Source: Bradyrhizobium rifense (GTDB taxonomy: Bacteria; Pseudomonadota; Alphaproteobacteria; Rhizobiales; Xanthobacteraceae). Taken from it: DNA of 64,000 bases. The first letter of the stretch is position 1. Each line of letters opens with the position of its first letter. This document shows, in pieces, positions 35,755 to 44,304 of this stretch. The stretch is from assembly GCF_008123425.1 (NCBI RefSeq), contig NZ_VSSS01000030.1:186001-250000 (forward strand), written 5' to 3'. The position numbers and the translations under genes were made by a program. A model generated the notes under the pieces. It did no database searches. It had not been told where the DNA came from and saw nothing but the letters and a program-made list of their open reading frames with translations.

Positions 35755-36399
35755 ATGTCACCTTCCCCTACCAACAAGATTGCGCTCTTCATCGATGGCG
35801 CCAATCTCTACGCGACGGCGAAAACTCTCGGCTTCGACATCGATTACAAGCGCCTGCTGAAGGAATTTCAGAGCCGTGGGACACTGCTGCGGGCGTTCTA
35901 CTACACAGCGATCATCGAGGATCAGGAATATTCCTCGATCCGTCCGCTGATCGACTGGCTCGACTACAACGGCTACACGGTCGTCACCAAGGCGACCAAG
36001 GAATTCATCGACGCCTCCGGCCGCCGCAAGGTCAAGGGCAACATGGACATCGAGCTCGCCGTCGATGCCATGGAGCTCGCCGAGCACATCGACCAGATGG
36101 TGCTGTTCTCGGGCGACGGCGACTTCCGCTCGCTGGTCGAGGCCGTGCAGCGTCGGGGCGTGCGGGTGACGGTGATCTCCACCATCGCCAGCCAGCCGCC
36201 GATGATCGCCGACGAGCTGCGCCGCCAGGCCGATGTCTTCACCGATCTCGTCGAGTTGCAGTCCAAGCTTGGCCGCGACCCGTCCGAGCGCCCTGCCCCG
36301 CGCGATCGCGGCGAGCGCGAGGCGCGCCACCACGCTCCGCAGTTCCTCCAGCGCGCGACCACGATGGCGCCGAGGGGCGATGACGACTTCGAGGAGTGA
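35755..36399 (+). CDS. NYN domain (LabA/DUF88-type) putative nuclease
   Basis: The 214-residue protein has a PIN-like NYN domain. The first acidic site is in IALFIDGANLYATAKTLG (Asp and Asn), the second in KGNMDIELAVDAMELA, and the third in VLFSGDGDFRSLVEAVQRRG. These acidic residues would bind metal for RNA cleavage. The last 50 residues are basic and disordered-looking. It overlaps the next gene (uracil-DNA glycosylase) by 20 bases, implying coupling. The substrate is unknown. Confidence 0.88.
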   Translation: MSPSPTNKIALFIDGANLYATAKTLGFDIDYKRLLKEFQSRGTLLRAFYYTAIIEDQEYSSIRPLIDWLDYNGYTVVTKATKEFIDASGRRKVKGNMDIELAVDAMELAEHIDQMVLFSGDGDFRSLVEAVQRRGVRVTVISTIASQPPMIADELRRQADVFTDLVELQSKLGRDPSERPAPRDRGEREARHHAPQFLQRATTMAPRGDDDFEE

Positions 36400-37054
36400 G
36401 GTAGCCCGGTCTAGCCGCCAGGCCCCCACCCTCGTTCCCGACCGTGACTGTCCGCTCTGTCCGCGCCTGGTTGCCTTTCGCGAGGCGAACCGCGCGCGCG
36501 AGCCGTCCTGGCACAACGCGCCGGTGCCGCCGTTCGGCGATATCAAGGCGCGCCTATTGATCGTCGGCCTCGCGCCGGGCATGCAGGGCGCCAATCGCAC
36601 CGGCCGCCCGTTCACCGGCGATTATGCGGGCGACCTGCTCTACGCCACGCTGCTCGAATACGGTTTTGCCAAGGGCACCTATCAGGCGCGTCCTGACGAC
36701 GGCATGAAGTTGGTCGACTGCCGGATCGCCAACGCCGTGCATTGCGTTCCGCCGCAGAACAAGCCGCTGCCTGTCGAGATCAACACCTGCCGCCCGTTTC
36801 TCGTCGCCAACCTCGAGACGATGCCGAATTTGCGCGCGATCGTGGCACTCGGACGCATTGCGCACGATACGGTGCTCAAGCCGCTGAGCCTGAAGGCCTC
36901 GCAAGCCCCATTCGGGCACGGCGCCGTGCACCAGGCAGGCCGGTTCAAGCTCTACGACAGCTATCACTGCTCCCGCTACAACACGAACACAGGCGTGCTG
37001 ACGACGGACATGTTCCGCAGCGTGTTCGCGAAGATCAGGGCCGACCTCGACTAG
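36380..37054 (+). CDS. Uracil-DNA glycosylase, family 5/4 type
   Basis: It removes uracil (and possibly hypoxanthine) from DNA. After a variable N-terminus come the Fe-S cysteines (RDCPLCPRLVAFRE), motif 1 GLAPGMQGANRTGRPFTGDYAG, more cysteines (VHCVPPQNKPLPVEINTC) and motif 2 DSYHCSRYNTNTGVLT. Ala replacing an acidic residue in GLAPG matches the UDGb (family 5) class. The ATG at 36380 gives 224 residues and overlaps the NYN gene, while the longer upstream frame is that gene's shadow. Confidence 0.88.
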   Translation: MTTSRSEVARSSRQAPTLVPDRDCPLCPRLVAFREANRAREPSWHNAPVPPFGDIKARLLIVGLAPGMQGANRTGRPFTGDYAGDLLYATLLEYGFAKGTYQARPDDGMKLVDCRIANAVHCVPPQNKPLPVEINTCRPFLVANLETMPNLRAIVALGRIAHDTVLKPLSLKASQAPFGHGAVHQAGRFKLYDSYHCSRYNTNTGVLTTDMFRSVFAKIRADLD

Positions 37055-37644
37055 GTCTTTGCCGGAGTCTTTGCAGGATTTGCCTTCAGCCAGTCCAGCA
37101 CATCGCCCGCGTTCCGGTCGGGCGGAAACACCGGATAGAACACATGGGTGATTCTGGCGTCGTCGATGATCAGCGCGAGGCGCTTGATCAGCGTCAGGCC
37201 CGCGACCTCCATGGTCGGCAGATTGAGGGCGCGCGTGAGTGCCAGCTTCTCGTCCGAGAGCACCGGGAACGGCAGATGCAGCCGCGACGCCATCTCGGTC
37301 TGGTAGGCGTTGCTCTGCGTCGAAAGGCCATACACCTGCGAAGCGCCGGCGGCTTTCAGATCGGCGAACAGGTCGCGAAATGCGCATGTCTGCGGCGTGC
37401 AGCCCCGCGCGCCCGGGATCATGTCCCAATCGTCGACCAGCCCGATCTTGCCGGGCTCGCCGGTGCGCGGATAGGCAAACACCACGGTGCGGCCCGGGAG
37501 CGCCGACAGATCGACCGAATTGTCATCGGTCGCACGCAGGCTGATCGCGGGCAGCATCATGCCTTTCAGATGCACGGCACCGCCATCGTCAGTAGGTGCG
37601 GGAATCTGGCTCCAATCGACCTCGAGCAGGTTCTTCTGGTTCAT
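37051..37644 (-). CDS. Peroxiredoxin, BCP-like
   Basis: A thiol peroxidase of 197 residues. The motif GCTPQTCAFRDLF (residues about 80 to 92) matches the Bcp/PrxQ motif, with the peroxidatic Cys first and the resolving Cys five residues later. A YPRTGEP strand and loop precede it. About 35 extra residues at the N-terminus are specific to this subgroup. It overlaps the convergent uracil-glycosylase by four bases. The reductant is probably thioredoxin, by family knowledge. Confidence 0.82.
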   Translation of the reverse strand: MNQKNLLEVDWSQIPAPTDDGGAVHLKGMMLPAISLRATDDNSVDLSALPGRTVVFAYPRTGEPGKIGLVDDWDMIPGARGCTPQTCAFRDLFADLKAAGASQVYGLSTQSNAYQTEMASRLHLPFPVLSDEKLALTRALNLPTMEVAGLTLIKRLALIIDDARITHVFYPVFPPDRNAGDVLDWLKANPAKTPAKT

Positions 37645-37648
37645 CTCG

Positions 37649-38122
37649 CTATCCCCTCGCCCGCATCAGCCGGCCCTTCTCCCGGCTCCAGTCGCGCTTC
37701 TTCTCGGTCTCGCGCTTGTCGTGCAGCTTCTTGCCCTTTGCAACTGCGAGCTGCAATTTGGCCCGCCCGCGCTCGTTGAAGTAGAGCTTGAGAGGGATCA
37801 GCGTCATGCCCTCGCGATCGACGGCGCCCATCAGCTTGTTGATCTGACGGCGATGCAGCAGCAGCTTTCGCGGCCGCTTGGGCTCGTGGTTGAAGCGGTT
37901 GCCCTGGAGATATTCGGGAATCGTGGCGTTGATCAGCCAGATCTCGCCGTCTTTGGAGTCGGCATAGGACTCCGCAATCGTGCTCTTGCCGTTGCGGATC
38001 GACTTCACCTCGGTTCCGGTCAGAGCAATGCCCGCCTCGACCGTATCCTCGATCGCATAGTTGAAACGGGCCTTGCGATTTTCCGCCATGACCTTGATAG
38101 GACGTTCGTTCTTATCGGCCAT
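37649..38122 (-). CDS. smpB: SsrA-binding protein SmpB
   Basis: SmpB delivers tmRNA to stalled ribosomes. The 157-residue protein has NRKARFNYAIEDTVEAGIALTGTEVKSIRNGKS, and the C-terminal KGKKLHDKRETEKKRDW tail that enters the decoding centre. It lies on the same strand as dapA and mscL upstream. The tmRNA gene is not in this window. Confidence 0.96.
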   Translation of the reverse strand: MADKNERPIKVMAENRKARFNYAIEDTVEAGIALTGTEVKSIRNGKSTIAESYADSKDGEIWLINATIPEYLQGNRFNHEPKRPRKLLLHRRQINKLMGAVDREGMTLIPLKLYFNERGRAKLQLAVAKGKKLHDKRETEKKRDWSREKGRLMRARG

Positions 38123-38181
38123 GACCTACAAACCTGATCGAGATGCGCGCGTAAGCTAACAGTTTGGATGAAGCGGGCGCG

Positions 38182-38625
38182 TCACTTCTTGAGGAGATCG
38201 CGGATCTCGGTCAGCAGCACGACCTCCGCCGACGGCTTCGGCGGCTCCGCGGGCTTGGCCTCTTCCTTGCGCTTCAATGTATTCATGGCGCGGATCACCA
38301 AGAATAGCACGAAGGCGACAATGATGAAGTTGATCGTCAGCGTCAGGAAGCTGCCGTAAGCGAGCACTGCGCCTTGCTTTTTCGCGTCCGCTAAGTTGGT
38401 GGCGGTGACCGTCTTCGACAAGGGGACGTAGTAATTCGAGAAGTCGAGGCCGCCGGTTGCGGCGCCGATCATCGGCATGATGATGTCACCGACCAGCGAA
38501 GTGACGATGGCGCCGAAGGCGGCGCCGATAATGACGCCGACCGCGAGGTCGACGACATTGCCCTTCATGGCGAAGTCGCGGAACTCCGTGAGCATCCGTC
38601 TGCCTTTTTCGTCGACTGCGCTCAT
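38182..38625 (-). CDS. mscL: Large-conductance mechanosensitive channel
   Basis: MscL opens under membrane tension to release solutes during hypo-osmotic shock. The core is typical: FRDFAMKGNVVDLAVGVIIGAAFGAIV (helix one) and LTLTINFIIVAFVLFLVIRAMN (helix two), and then a charged C-terminal helix. The ATG at 38625 has GGGGAG just upstream and gives 147 residues. The ATG at 38595 (137 residues) fits the family's usual N-terminus better but has a weaker site. Confidence 0.95.
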   Translation of the reverse strand: MSAVDEKGRRMLTEFRDFAMKGNVVDLAVGVIIGAAFGAIVTSLVGDIIMPMIGAATGGLDFSNYYVPLSKTVTATNLADAKKQGAVLAYGSFLTLTINFIIVAFVLFLVIRAMNTLKRKEEAKPAEPPKPSAEVVLLTEIRDLLKK

Positions 38626-38652
38626 GACGGGCTCCCCCCGGTGGCTAAAGCG

Positions 38653-39543
38653 TCAGTTGATCAGGCCGGCATGCACCATGGCGCTGCGCACCGCAACGCG
38701 CGTCGGCTCGGACACCGGCACCATCGGCAGCCGCAGCGTCTCATCCATCTTGCCGAGCAGCGTCATTGCATATTTGATCGGCGCCGGATTGCTCTCGATG
38801 AAAAGGTTGTTGTGCAGCGGCATCAGCTTGTCGTGGATCTTCAGCGCGGTGGCGTGGTCGCCCTTCGCCCAGGCGGCCTGGAACTCCGAGCACAGTCGCG
38901 GTGCGACGTTCGACGTCACCGAAATGCAGCCATGGCCGCCATGGGCCATGTAGCCGAGGATGGTCGCGTCCTCGCCGGAGAGCTGGTTGAAATCCTCGCC
39001 CATCGCCGCGCGCTGCTGCGACACACGCACCATGCTGGCAGTGGCGTCCTTGACGCCGGCGATGTTCTTCAGCTCCCACAGCCGCTTCATGGTGTCGACC
39101 GACATGTCGATCACCGAGCGCGGCGGGATGTTGTAGATGATGATCGGAATCCCGATCGCATCGTTGATCGCCTTGAAGTGCTGATACATGCCTTCCTGGG
39201 TCGGCTTATTGTAGTACGGCGTCACCACCAGCACGGCGTTGGCGCCCGCCTTCTCGGCATGCTGGGCCAGCTCGACCGCTTCCTTGGTGGAGTTGGAGCC
39301 CGCGCCGGCGATCACGGGCACGCGCCCCTTGGCCTCCTCGATGCACCATTCGACGACCTTCTTGTGCTCGTCATGCGAGAGCGTCGGGCTCTCGCCGGTG
39401 GTGCCGACCGGGACAAGGCCGTTGGTACCCTCGGAGATCTGCCAGTTGACCAGGGAGCGGAACGCCGCCTCGTCCAGCGAGCCATTTTTGAAGGGCGTGA
39501 CCAAGGCGGTGAACGACCCCCGGAATTTCGTCTTGGCTGCCAT
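38653..39543 (-). CDS. dapA: 4-hydroxy-tetrahydrodipicolinate synthase
   Basis: DapA condenses pyruvate with aspartate semialdehyde at the start of lysine and diaminopimelate synthesis. The 296-residue TIM barrel has GTTGESPTLSHDEH, the catalytic Tyr in VVTPYYNKPTQEG, and the Schiff-base Lys in IAGVKDATAS. The start at 39543 follows GGAGG. The longer open frame upstream is not coding. It is divergent from the lytic transglycosylase, and both serve peptidoglycan metabolism. Confidence 0.97.
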   Translation of the reverse strand: MAAKTKFRGSFTALVTPFKNGSLDEAAFRSLVNWQISEGTNGLVPVGTTGESPTLSHDEHKKVVEWCIEEAKGRVPVIAGAGSNSTKEAVELAQHAEKAGANAVLVVTPYYNKPTQEGMYQHFKAINDAIGIPIIIYNIPPRSVIDMSVDTMKRLWELKNIAGVKDATASMVRVSQQRAAMGEDFNQLSGEDATILGYMAHGGHGCISVTSNVAPRLCSEFQAAWAKGDHATALKIHDKLMPLHNNLFIESNPAPIKYAMTLLGKMDETLRLPMVPVSEPTRVAVRSAMVHAGLIN

Positions 39544-39785
39544 GGACTTCCTCCGTACGCGGCGAGATTTTAGAGCAAGCCCCATTCTTATCGGGTCTGT
39601 CCGGCCGGTAAAAGACCTGCTGCCGACTGACACACCGTTTAAGCCGCGATTTTGCCGCGGTGGTGGTGCAAACCCGGCGGAGGTAAGCGGCTGTTGGTAT
39701 TTTGTCCGCATATTCAATCAAATACAGCCAGATCTTGTACAGATAGGTCTTGAGCCAATTGACTGATTCGGGGCGACGAACCTCC

Positions 39786-42239
39786 GTGACCTCCTTATCC
39801 CGTGCCGCATGGCGATCTGCCGGTCTGGCCATAGGCCTGATGGCCGGCCTGTCGATCGGCTGCGCCGCCCTGGCCAAGTCCAATGAGACGACCGAGGACT
39901 CCGCGAAGGAACCCACCAAGCAAGCTCCCAAGGGAACCGATAAGGGAACTGATAAGGGAACCGCGAAGCCTTCAACCAAGCCTGCCGCGAAGGACGCCGC
40001 GAAGGGATCGGCCAAGGAGACCGCCAAGGGCGCGAGCAAGGGAGCAGCCTCCGCGCCGGCCAAGGATGCTGCGAACAAGGATGCTGCGAAGAAGCCCGCC
40101 GGCAAGGATGCCGCCAAGGACAAGCCGAAGCCCGCTGCTGCCGCCTCCGCGCCAAAAGCACGACCGGCCGCCAATGCTCCGGCCTCCCAAACCACGCCGG
40201 CGGTGACGGCCACTGTCAGACCTTCCGCCCCAGCCCCCGCCAAGTCTGTCGCAACGCCAGTGCTGGCGCCTGCAACCCGCCAGCACGCCGCGCCGCGCAA
40301 GCCGGTCACGCCGGCCGCGGTTGCTGCGACCTCGTCGACGTCGCAGGCCGACAAGGACACGCTCGAGAACGTCATCGAGTTGGTGCGCAAGCGCAAGGCA
40401 GGAGACGCGACCAATTACGCAGACTCGATTTCGGATCCCGTTGCGCGAAAGCTCGCGGAATGGATCATCCTGCGTAGCGAGGACAATGGCGCGAGCGTTG
40501 AGCGCTACCGCGCCTTCCTCTCCGCCAATCCGAGCTGGCCATCGCAGACCTTCCTGCGCCGGCGCTTGGAGGCCGCGATGTGGGACGACAGGCGCGACGA
40601 TTCCGTTGGCTGGTCGTGGTTCGAGAACGAATCCCCTGTTTCGGCCAAGGGCCGCTTCGTGCTTGCCAAGGCGATGCTGGCGCGCGGCGACCGCGCCAAT
40701 GCCGAGCGGCTGGTGCGCGAAGCCTGGCGCAGCGATCCGATGTCGGAGGACACCGAGAACAACGCGCTCGACCAGTTCGGCGCCCTGCTCACGCCGGGCG
40801 ACCAGAAGGCGCGGATGGACACGCTGCTCTATGGCAGCGAGACCGAGGCGGCGCTGCGCGCGGCAAAACGGCTCGGCGCCGGCTATGTCGCGCTCGCCAA
40901 GGCCCGCATCGCCTCCTTCAAGAAGGCGCCGAACACGCGCGCGCTGCTCGAAGAGGTGCCGCGCGAGCTGCACAGCGATCCCGGCTACATCTTCAGCAAG
41001 ATCCAGCTGCTGCGCCGCGAGGAGAAGTTTGCCGAAGCTGCCCAGCTCATGCTGTCGGCGCCGAAGGACCCGAACCGGCTCTACAATCTCGACGAATGGT
41101 GGATCGAGCGGCGCCTCCTGGCGCGCAAGATGATCGACACCGAGGAATTCCGCAGCGCCTATCTGATCGCACGCGACGCAGCGCTCCCCTCGCGCGACAT
41201 CTACAAGACCGAACAGGAATTCACGGCGGGCTGGATCGCGCTGCGCTTCCTGAACGATCCCACGGCAGCCGCCCAGCACTTTGCCCGCATCGGCGTTGGC
41301 AGCGTCAATCCGACCACGCTGGCGCGCGCCGGTTACTGGCAGGGCCGCGCCGCGGAAGCCGCAGGCCGCCAGCAGGAGGCCCGCAACGCCTACGCTCGCG
41401 CCGCCGAGCAATCCACCAGCTATTACGGCCAGCTCGCGCGCGCAAAACTCGGCCTGCCGCAGATCGAGCTGAACAGCCAGCCGCGCGGCCGCGGCGCCGA
41501 ACGGCTGGAGATCGTGCGCGCCGCGCAATTGCTCTACGAGCTCGACGAGCGCGAGATGGCGGTGCCGATGCTTGCCGACATGGGCGAGAACGGCGATCCC
41601 GAGGCGCTGACCGGCCTCGGCGAGCTGACCCAGCGCTACAGCGACGCCCGCGGCATGCTGCTGGTCGGCAAGGCCGCGCTCAATCGCGGCCTGCCGTTCG
41701 ACTTCTACGCCTACCCCGTCAACGGCATTCCGCAGTTCACGCAGATCGGTCCCGAGGTCGAGCGCAGCATCGTCTACGCGATCGCGCGACAGGAAAGCGC
41801 GTTCAATCCGGCCGTGGTCTCGCCGGCGCAGGCCTATGGCCTGATGCAGGTGACGCCAGACGCCGCGCGTTACGTCTGCAAACGGCACGGCGCGACCTAT
41901 GACCTCTCGCGGCTGAAGAACGATTCGTCCTACAACGCCACGCTCGGGGCGGCTGAGCTCGGCGGCCTGCTCGAGGATTATCGCGGCTCCTACATCATGA
42001 CCTTCGCGGCCTACAACGCCGGTCGCGGCAGCGTGAAGAAGTGGATCGACCGTTACGGCGATCCCCGCGAATCCAAGATCGACGCGGTCGACTGGGTCGA
42101 GCTGATCCCGTTCTCCGAGACGCGCAACTACGTCCAGCGGATCATGGAGAATCTTCAGGTCTACCGCGCCCGCTTCGGCGGCGGCACGCGGCTCCAGATC
42201 GAGGCCGATTTGCGCCGCGGCGCCGGCAGCGTGGAATAG
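39786..42239 (+). CDS. slt: Soluble lytic murein transglycosylase
   Basis: This periplasmic enzyme cleaves peptidoglycan to 1,6-anhydro-muropeptides. A signal-like N-terminus (GLAIGLMAGLSIGCAALA) is followed by about 110 residues of Lys/Ala/Pro low-complexity sequence. Next come an alpha-helical solenoid (about 180 to 640) and a C-terminal SLT domain with the catalytic Glu in IARQESAFNP (near residue 670), AYGLMQVTPDAA and TFAAYNAGRGSV. The start is uncertain: the GTG at 39786 is used, and a TTG at 39750 keeps the frame. Confidence 0.9.
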   Translation: MTSLSRAAWRSAGLAIGLMAGLSIGCAALAKSNETTEDSAKEPTKQAPKGTDKGTDKGTAKPSTKPAAKDAAKGSAKETAKGASKGAASAPAKDAANKDAAKKPAGKDAAKDKPKPAAAASAPKARPAANAPASQTTPAVTATVRPSAPAPAKSVATPVLAPATRQHAAPRKPVTPAAVAATSSTSQADKDTLENVIELVRKRKAGDATNYADSISDPVARKLAEWIILRSEDNGASVERYRAFLSANPSWPSQTFLRRRLEAAMWDDRRDDSVGWSWFENESPVSAKGRFVLAKAMLARGDRANAERLVREAWRSDPMSEDTENNALDQFGALLTPGDQKARMDTLLYGSETEAALRAAKRLGAGYVALAKARIASFKKAPNTRALLEEVPRELHSDPGYIFSKIQLLRREEKFAEAAQLMLSAPKDPNRLYNLDEWWIERRLLARKMIDTEEFRSAYLIARDAALPSRDIYKTEQEFTAGWIALRFLNDPTAAAQHFARIGVGSVNPTTLARAGYWQGRAAEAAGRQQEARNAYARAAEQSTSYYGQLARAKLGLPQIELNSQPRGRGAERLEIVRAAQLLYELDEREMAVPMLADMGENGDPEALTGLGELTQRYSDARGMLLVGKAALNRGLPFDFYAYPVNGIPQFTQIGPEVERSIVYAIARQESAFNPAVVSPAQAYGLMQVTPDAARYVCKRHGATYDLSRLKNDSSYNATLGAAELGGLLEDYRGSYIMTFAAYNAGRGSVKKWIDRYGDPRESKIDAVDWVELIPFSETRNYVQRIMENLQVYRARFGGGTRLQIEADLRRGAGSVE

Positions 42240-42266
42240 CTGCCTTCTCTCTCGCGCGTGTCAGAG

Positions 42267-42639
42267 TCACGCTCTCGCGATGACAGGCATGCGCGCCTCA
42301 AGCCGAAACGACCGTCGCCGACGCAGCAGCAATGAGCGCGAAACGCCATACCGCCGCGCCGTTGCCGCGACGCCATGCTCTCCGGGAGATCTTGAGCTTC
42401 TCGTGCTCGGACCAGCGCCGTGGCCAATCCGTGTCCACCACCTCAAGCCGTTCGACTTGGGTTCTCTTGTCGGTCTTTGAACCCGTCCGCTGGATGAAGC
42501 CTCGAGCCTCCAATGGCCTCGATTGATGGACCATGAAGGATTGACCTTCAGTGCTTCCGAAACTGACTTGACGGACAATCCCGGCCGTATCCGCTGCATC
42601 TTCGATTGCGACAAGGATGGTCCACTGCGGGACCATCAA
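42267..42639 (-). pseudogene. IS66-type OrfA (TnpA) remnant, frameshifted
   Basis: Two overlapping minus-strand frames together give an IS66 accessory-transposase helix-turn-helix protein. The upstream frame reads KRTQVERLEVVD..RRWSEHEKLKI. After a +1 shift near 42380–42395 the second frame continues GVAATARRYGVSRSLLLRRRRSFR. This is the typical order of the family, with a few residues lost at the break. No second or third IS66 gene follows, so it is a decayed fragment. It lies between the transglycosylase and the porin. Confidence 0.6.
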
Positions 42640-42649
42640 GTCCAGGGTC

Positions 42650-42670
42650 TTGGTCCAAGTGCTGGACCAA
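42650..42670. repeat. Inverted repeat TTGGTCCA / TGGACCAA
   Basis: TTGGTCCA (42650–42657), AGTGC, TGGACCAA (42663–42670) is a perfect 8-bp palindrome. Further TGGTCCA and TGGACCA copies lie within 40 bases on either side. It lies between the IS66 remnant and the porin terminator and could be an element end or a binding site. Confidence 0.45.
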
Positions 42671-42706
42671 GTCCTGGACCAGATGTCACATCGCTAAGCA
42701 GCAAAA

Positions 42707-42734
42707 AGCCCCCGGCGGTTTCCCGCCGGGGGCT
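42707..42734 (-). terminator. Rho-independent terminator of the porin gene
   Basis: AGCCCCCGGCGG (42707–42718), loop TTTC, CCGCCGGGGGCT (42723–42734) is a perfect 12-bp stem, followed on the minus strand by TTTTTGC. It is 24 bases after the displaced porin stop at 42758 but 74 bases after the in-frame stop at 42808. Confidence 0.88.
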
Positions 42735-42757
42735 CGCTATCGATCGAGAGATCGATA

Positions 42758-42860
42758 TTAGAAGGTGCGGTTAGCGCGGAGGAGCAGAGTGAGAGAGTTC
42801 TGATCCTTCAGCTCATACGTCGCAGCCGGCTTCGCAAAAGCCGAAATGGCCGGATTGCGA
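42758..42860 (-). other. Displaced C-terminal coding segment of the porin
   Basis: Read one base out of phase with the porin gene, this stretch encodes a classic rhizobial porin end: PAISAFAKPAATYELKDQ, then a final beta strand NSLTLLLRANRTF with terminal Phe and a TAA at 42758. The porin frame instead runs into an Arg-rich tail. A single missing base near 42855–42860 explains the break. Confidence 0.8.
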
Positions 42861-44304
42861 TCGTACCAGAGTACTTCTGATCCAGGCGCGACCAGCTCAG
42901 GTCAGCCGTGAACGCCAGGTTCTTGACCGGGGTCCAGACGGTGTTGACGCCGACGACGCCGAAGTTGAAGTCCGGGTTACAGGTCGCGGTGGCGGCACCG
43001 TAAGCAGCAACAAAGTTGCCGCAGATCAGGGCCTTGGCGTTGCTGGTGTAGCTCAGCTGAGCATAGCCACCGTAGACGGCGCTAACCCAGTAGGGGTTCC
43101 AGTTGTGGGTGAAGCCACCACGGACGCCCCAGGTCTTGACGGTCTCGATGCTGCCGCCAGCGCCGAAGACGCCGTCAGCAATTCCAGCGAAACCGACGCT
43201 CTGGTAGGCGATGCCCGAACCGCTGTACATGGAGAACTGCTGCGGGAACAGGACCTGGAAATTCTGCCGGCTGTCGCCATCGGTGTAGACCGCCTGCAAG
43301 TTGAGCGAGTCACCCGCACCAGTCGGGATGTTCTTGATCGACAACGAACCCTGCACAGCCCAACCCCACTTGTCGGAGGGATGACCAGTCGGTTCCGTCG
43401 TGCCGTAGTAGCCGGGATGCAGGTCATGCGCGGCAACCGAGAACTGGGCAAGACCCCAGGCCTGGTCAACACGAACAGCACCGACGATGTCGGGAGCGCG
43501 CGTGCCGCCCCAAGCGTTGACACCGTACTGACCCAGGACGAGGGCATTACCAGCGTTTGTAGCAGCGGAAGTGACCGCAATGGCACCCGCGCCACTAACA
43601 GCACCGGTGGCTACGAAGCCCGAGGTGTTCCACAGGTTGCCCTGACCATTGGACTGCGTATCGGGGCTTTCCAACGCCAGCGAACCGGTGATGCCCTGAC
43701 CGAAGTCAGCGGTATAGGCGAACTGGTTGATACCGGTGACATGGTTGGAGCCGCCCGGAATGGTATCGGGACCACCAGCCGGATAGGAATTCCACGGCGC
43801 GTCGAAGATCGAGACCGTGCGACCCATGGTGAAGCCAGCGAACTGGATGAACGCATGGTAGAGGCCGAGCGTCGCACCACCTGCGGTGAACGTCGCCGGG
43901 CTGCTGCCGACGATATTGCCCGTGTCATAGCTGAAGATCATGTCAGCATAGGTACGAACAACGCCGTATTCGGTCGCCGTGCGGGTATCGACGTTGAGGT
44001 CCATACGAGCGCGGGTGTAATAGTAGTTCTGCAGACGGTTGTTCGATCCAGCGTTCTGAGTCGCCGCGCTCTGATTGAAACCGTAGTCGTTGCCGCCGCC
44101 GAGAACGGCGTCAGCGCGCAGGTAACCACCCAGCTTGATGCAGGTGTCGGTGCCGGGCATGTAGTAGAAACCCGCACCGTACAGCGAGCAGATCTTCACG
44201 TATTCGACCGCTTTGGCCTTCACGGGGAGATCGGCTGCCTGCGCTCCGCCCACGGCGATGAGACCCGCCGCTGAGCCGAGCAAAAGGCTCTTAACCAACT
44301 TCAT
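42808..44304 (-). CDS. Rhizobial porin, C-terminus frameshifted
   Basis: This outer-membrane beta-barrel forms passive channels. The signal peptide (MKLVKSLLLGSAAGLIAVGGAQA) is followed by AADLPVKAKAVEYVKICSLYGAG and the cysteine pair CSLYGAGFYYMPGTDTC characteristic of alphaproteobacterial porins. The frame as given ends SGTIAIRPFRLLRSRLRRMS (498 residues) and lacks the final strand with terminal Phe. That strand is present one base out of frame down to 42758. GGAGG precedes the start, and expression is probably high. It may be a real mutation or a sequencing error. Confidence 0.9.
   Translation of the reverse strand: MKLVKSLLLGSAAGLIAVGGAQAADLPVKAKAVEYVKICSLYGAGFYYMPGTDTCIKLGGYLRADAVLGGGNDYGFNQSAATQNAGSNNRLQNYYYTRARMDLNVDTRTATEYGVVRTYADMIFSYDTGNIVGSSPATFTAGGATLGLYHAFIQFAGFTMGRTVSIFDAPWNSYPAGGPDTIPGGSNHVTGINQFAYTADFGQGITGSLALESPDTQSNGQGNLWNTSGFVATGAVSGAGAIAVTSAATNAGNALVLGQYGVNAWGGTRAPDIVGAVRVDQAWGLAQFSVAAHDLHPGYYGTTEPTGHPSDKWGWAVQGSLSIKNIPTGAGDSLNLQAVYTDGDSRQNFQVLFPQQFSMYSGSGIAYQSVGFAGIADGVFGAGGSIETVKTWGVRGGFTHNWNPYWVSAVYGGYAQLSYTSNAKALICGNFVAAYGAATATCNPDFNFGVVGVNTVWTPVKNLAFTADLSWSRLDQKYSGTIAIRPFRLLRSRLRRMS

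Noticed and set aside
39890..40330. The short direct repeats as a CRISPR-like array
   Set aside because: The repeats lie in frame in the transglycosylase gene, have no regular spacers, and encode a low-complexity protein tract.
39972..41888. A minus-strand open frame of 638 codons
   Set aside because: Antisense to the lytic transglycosylase; no recognisable domain.
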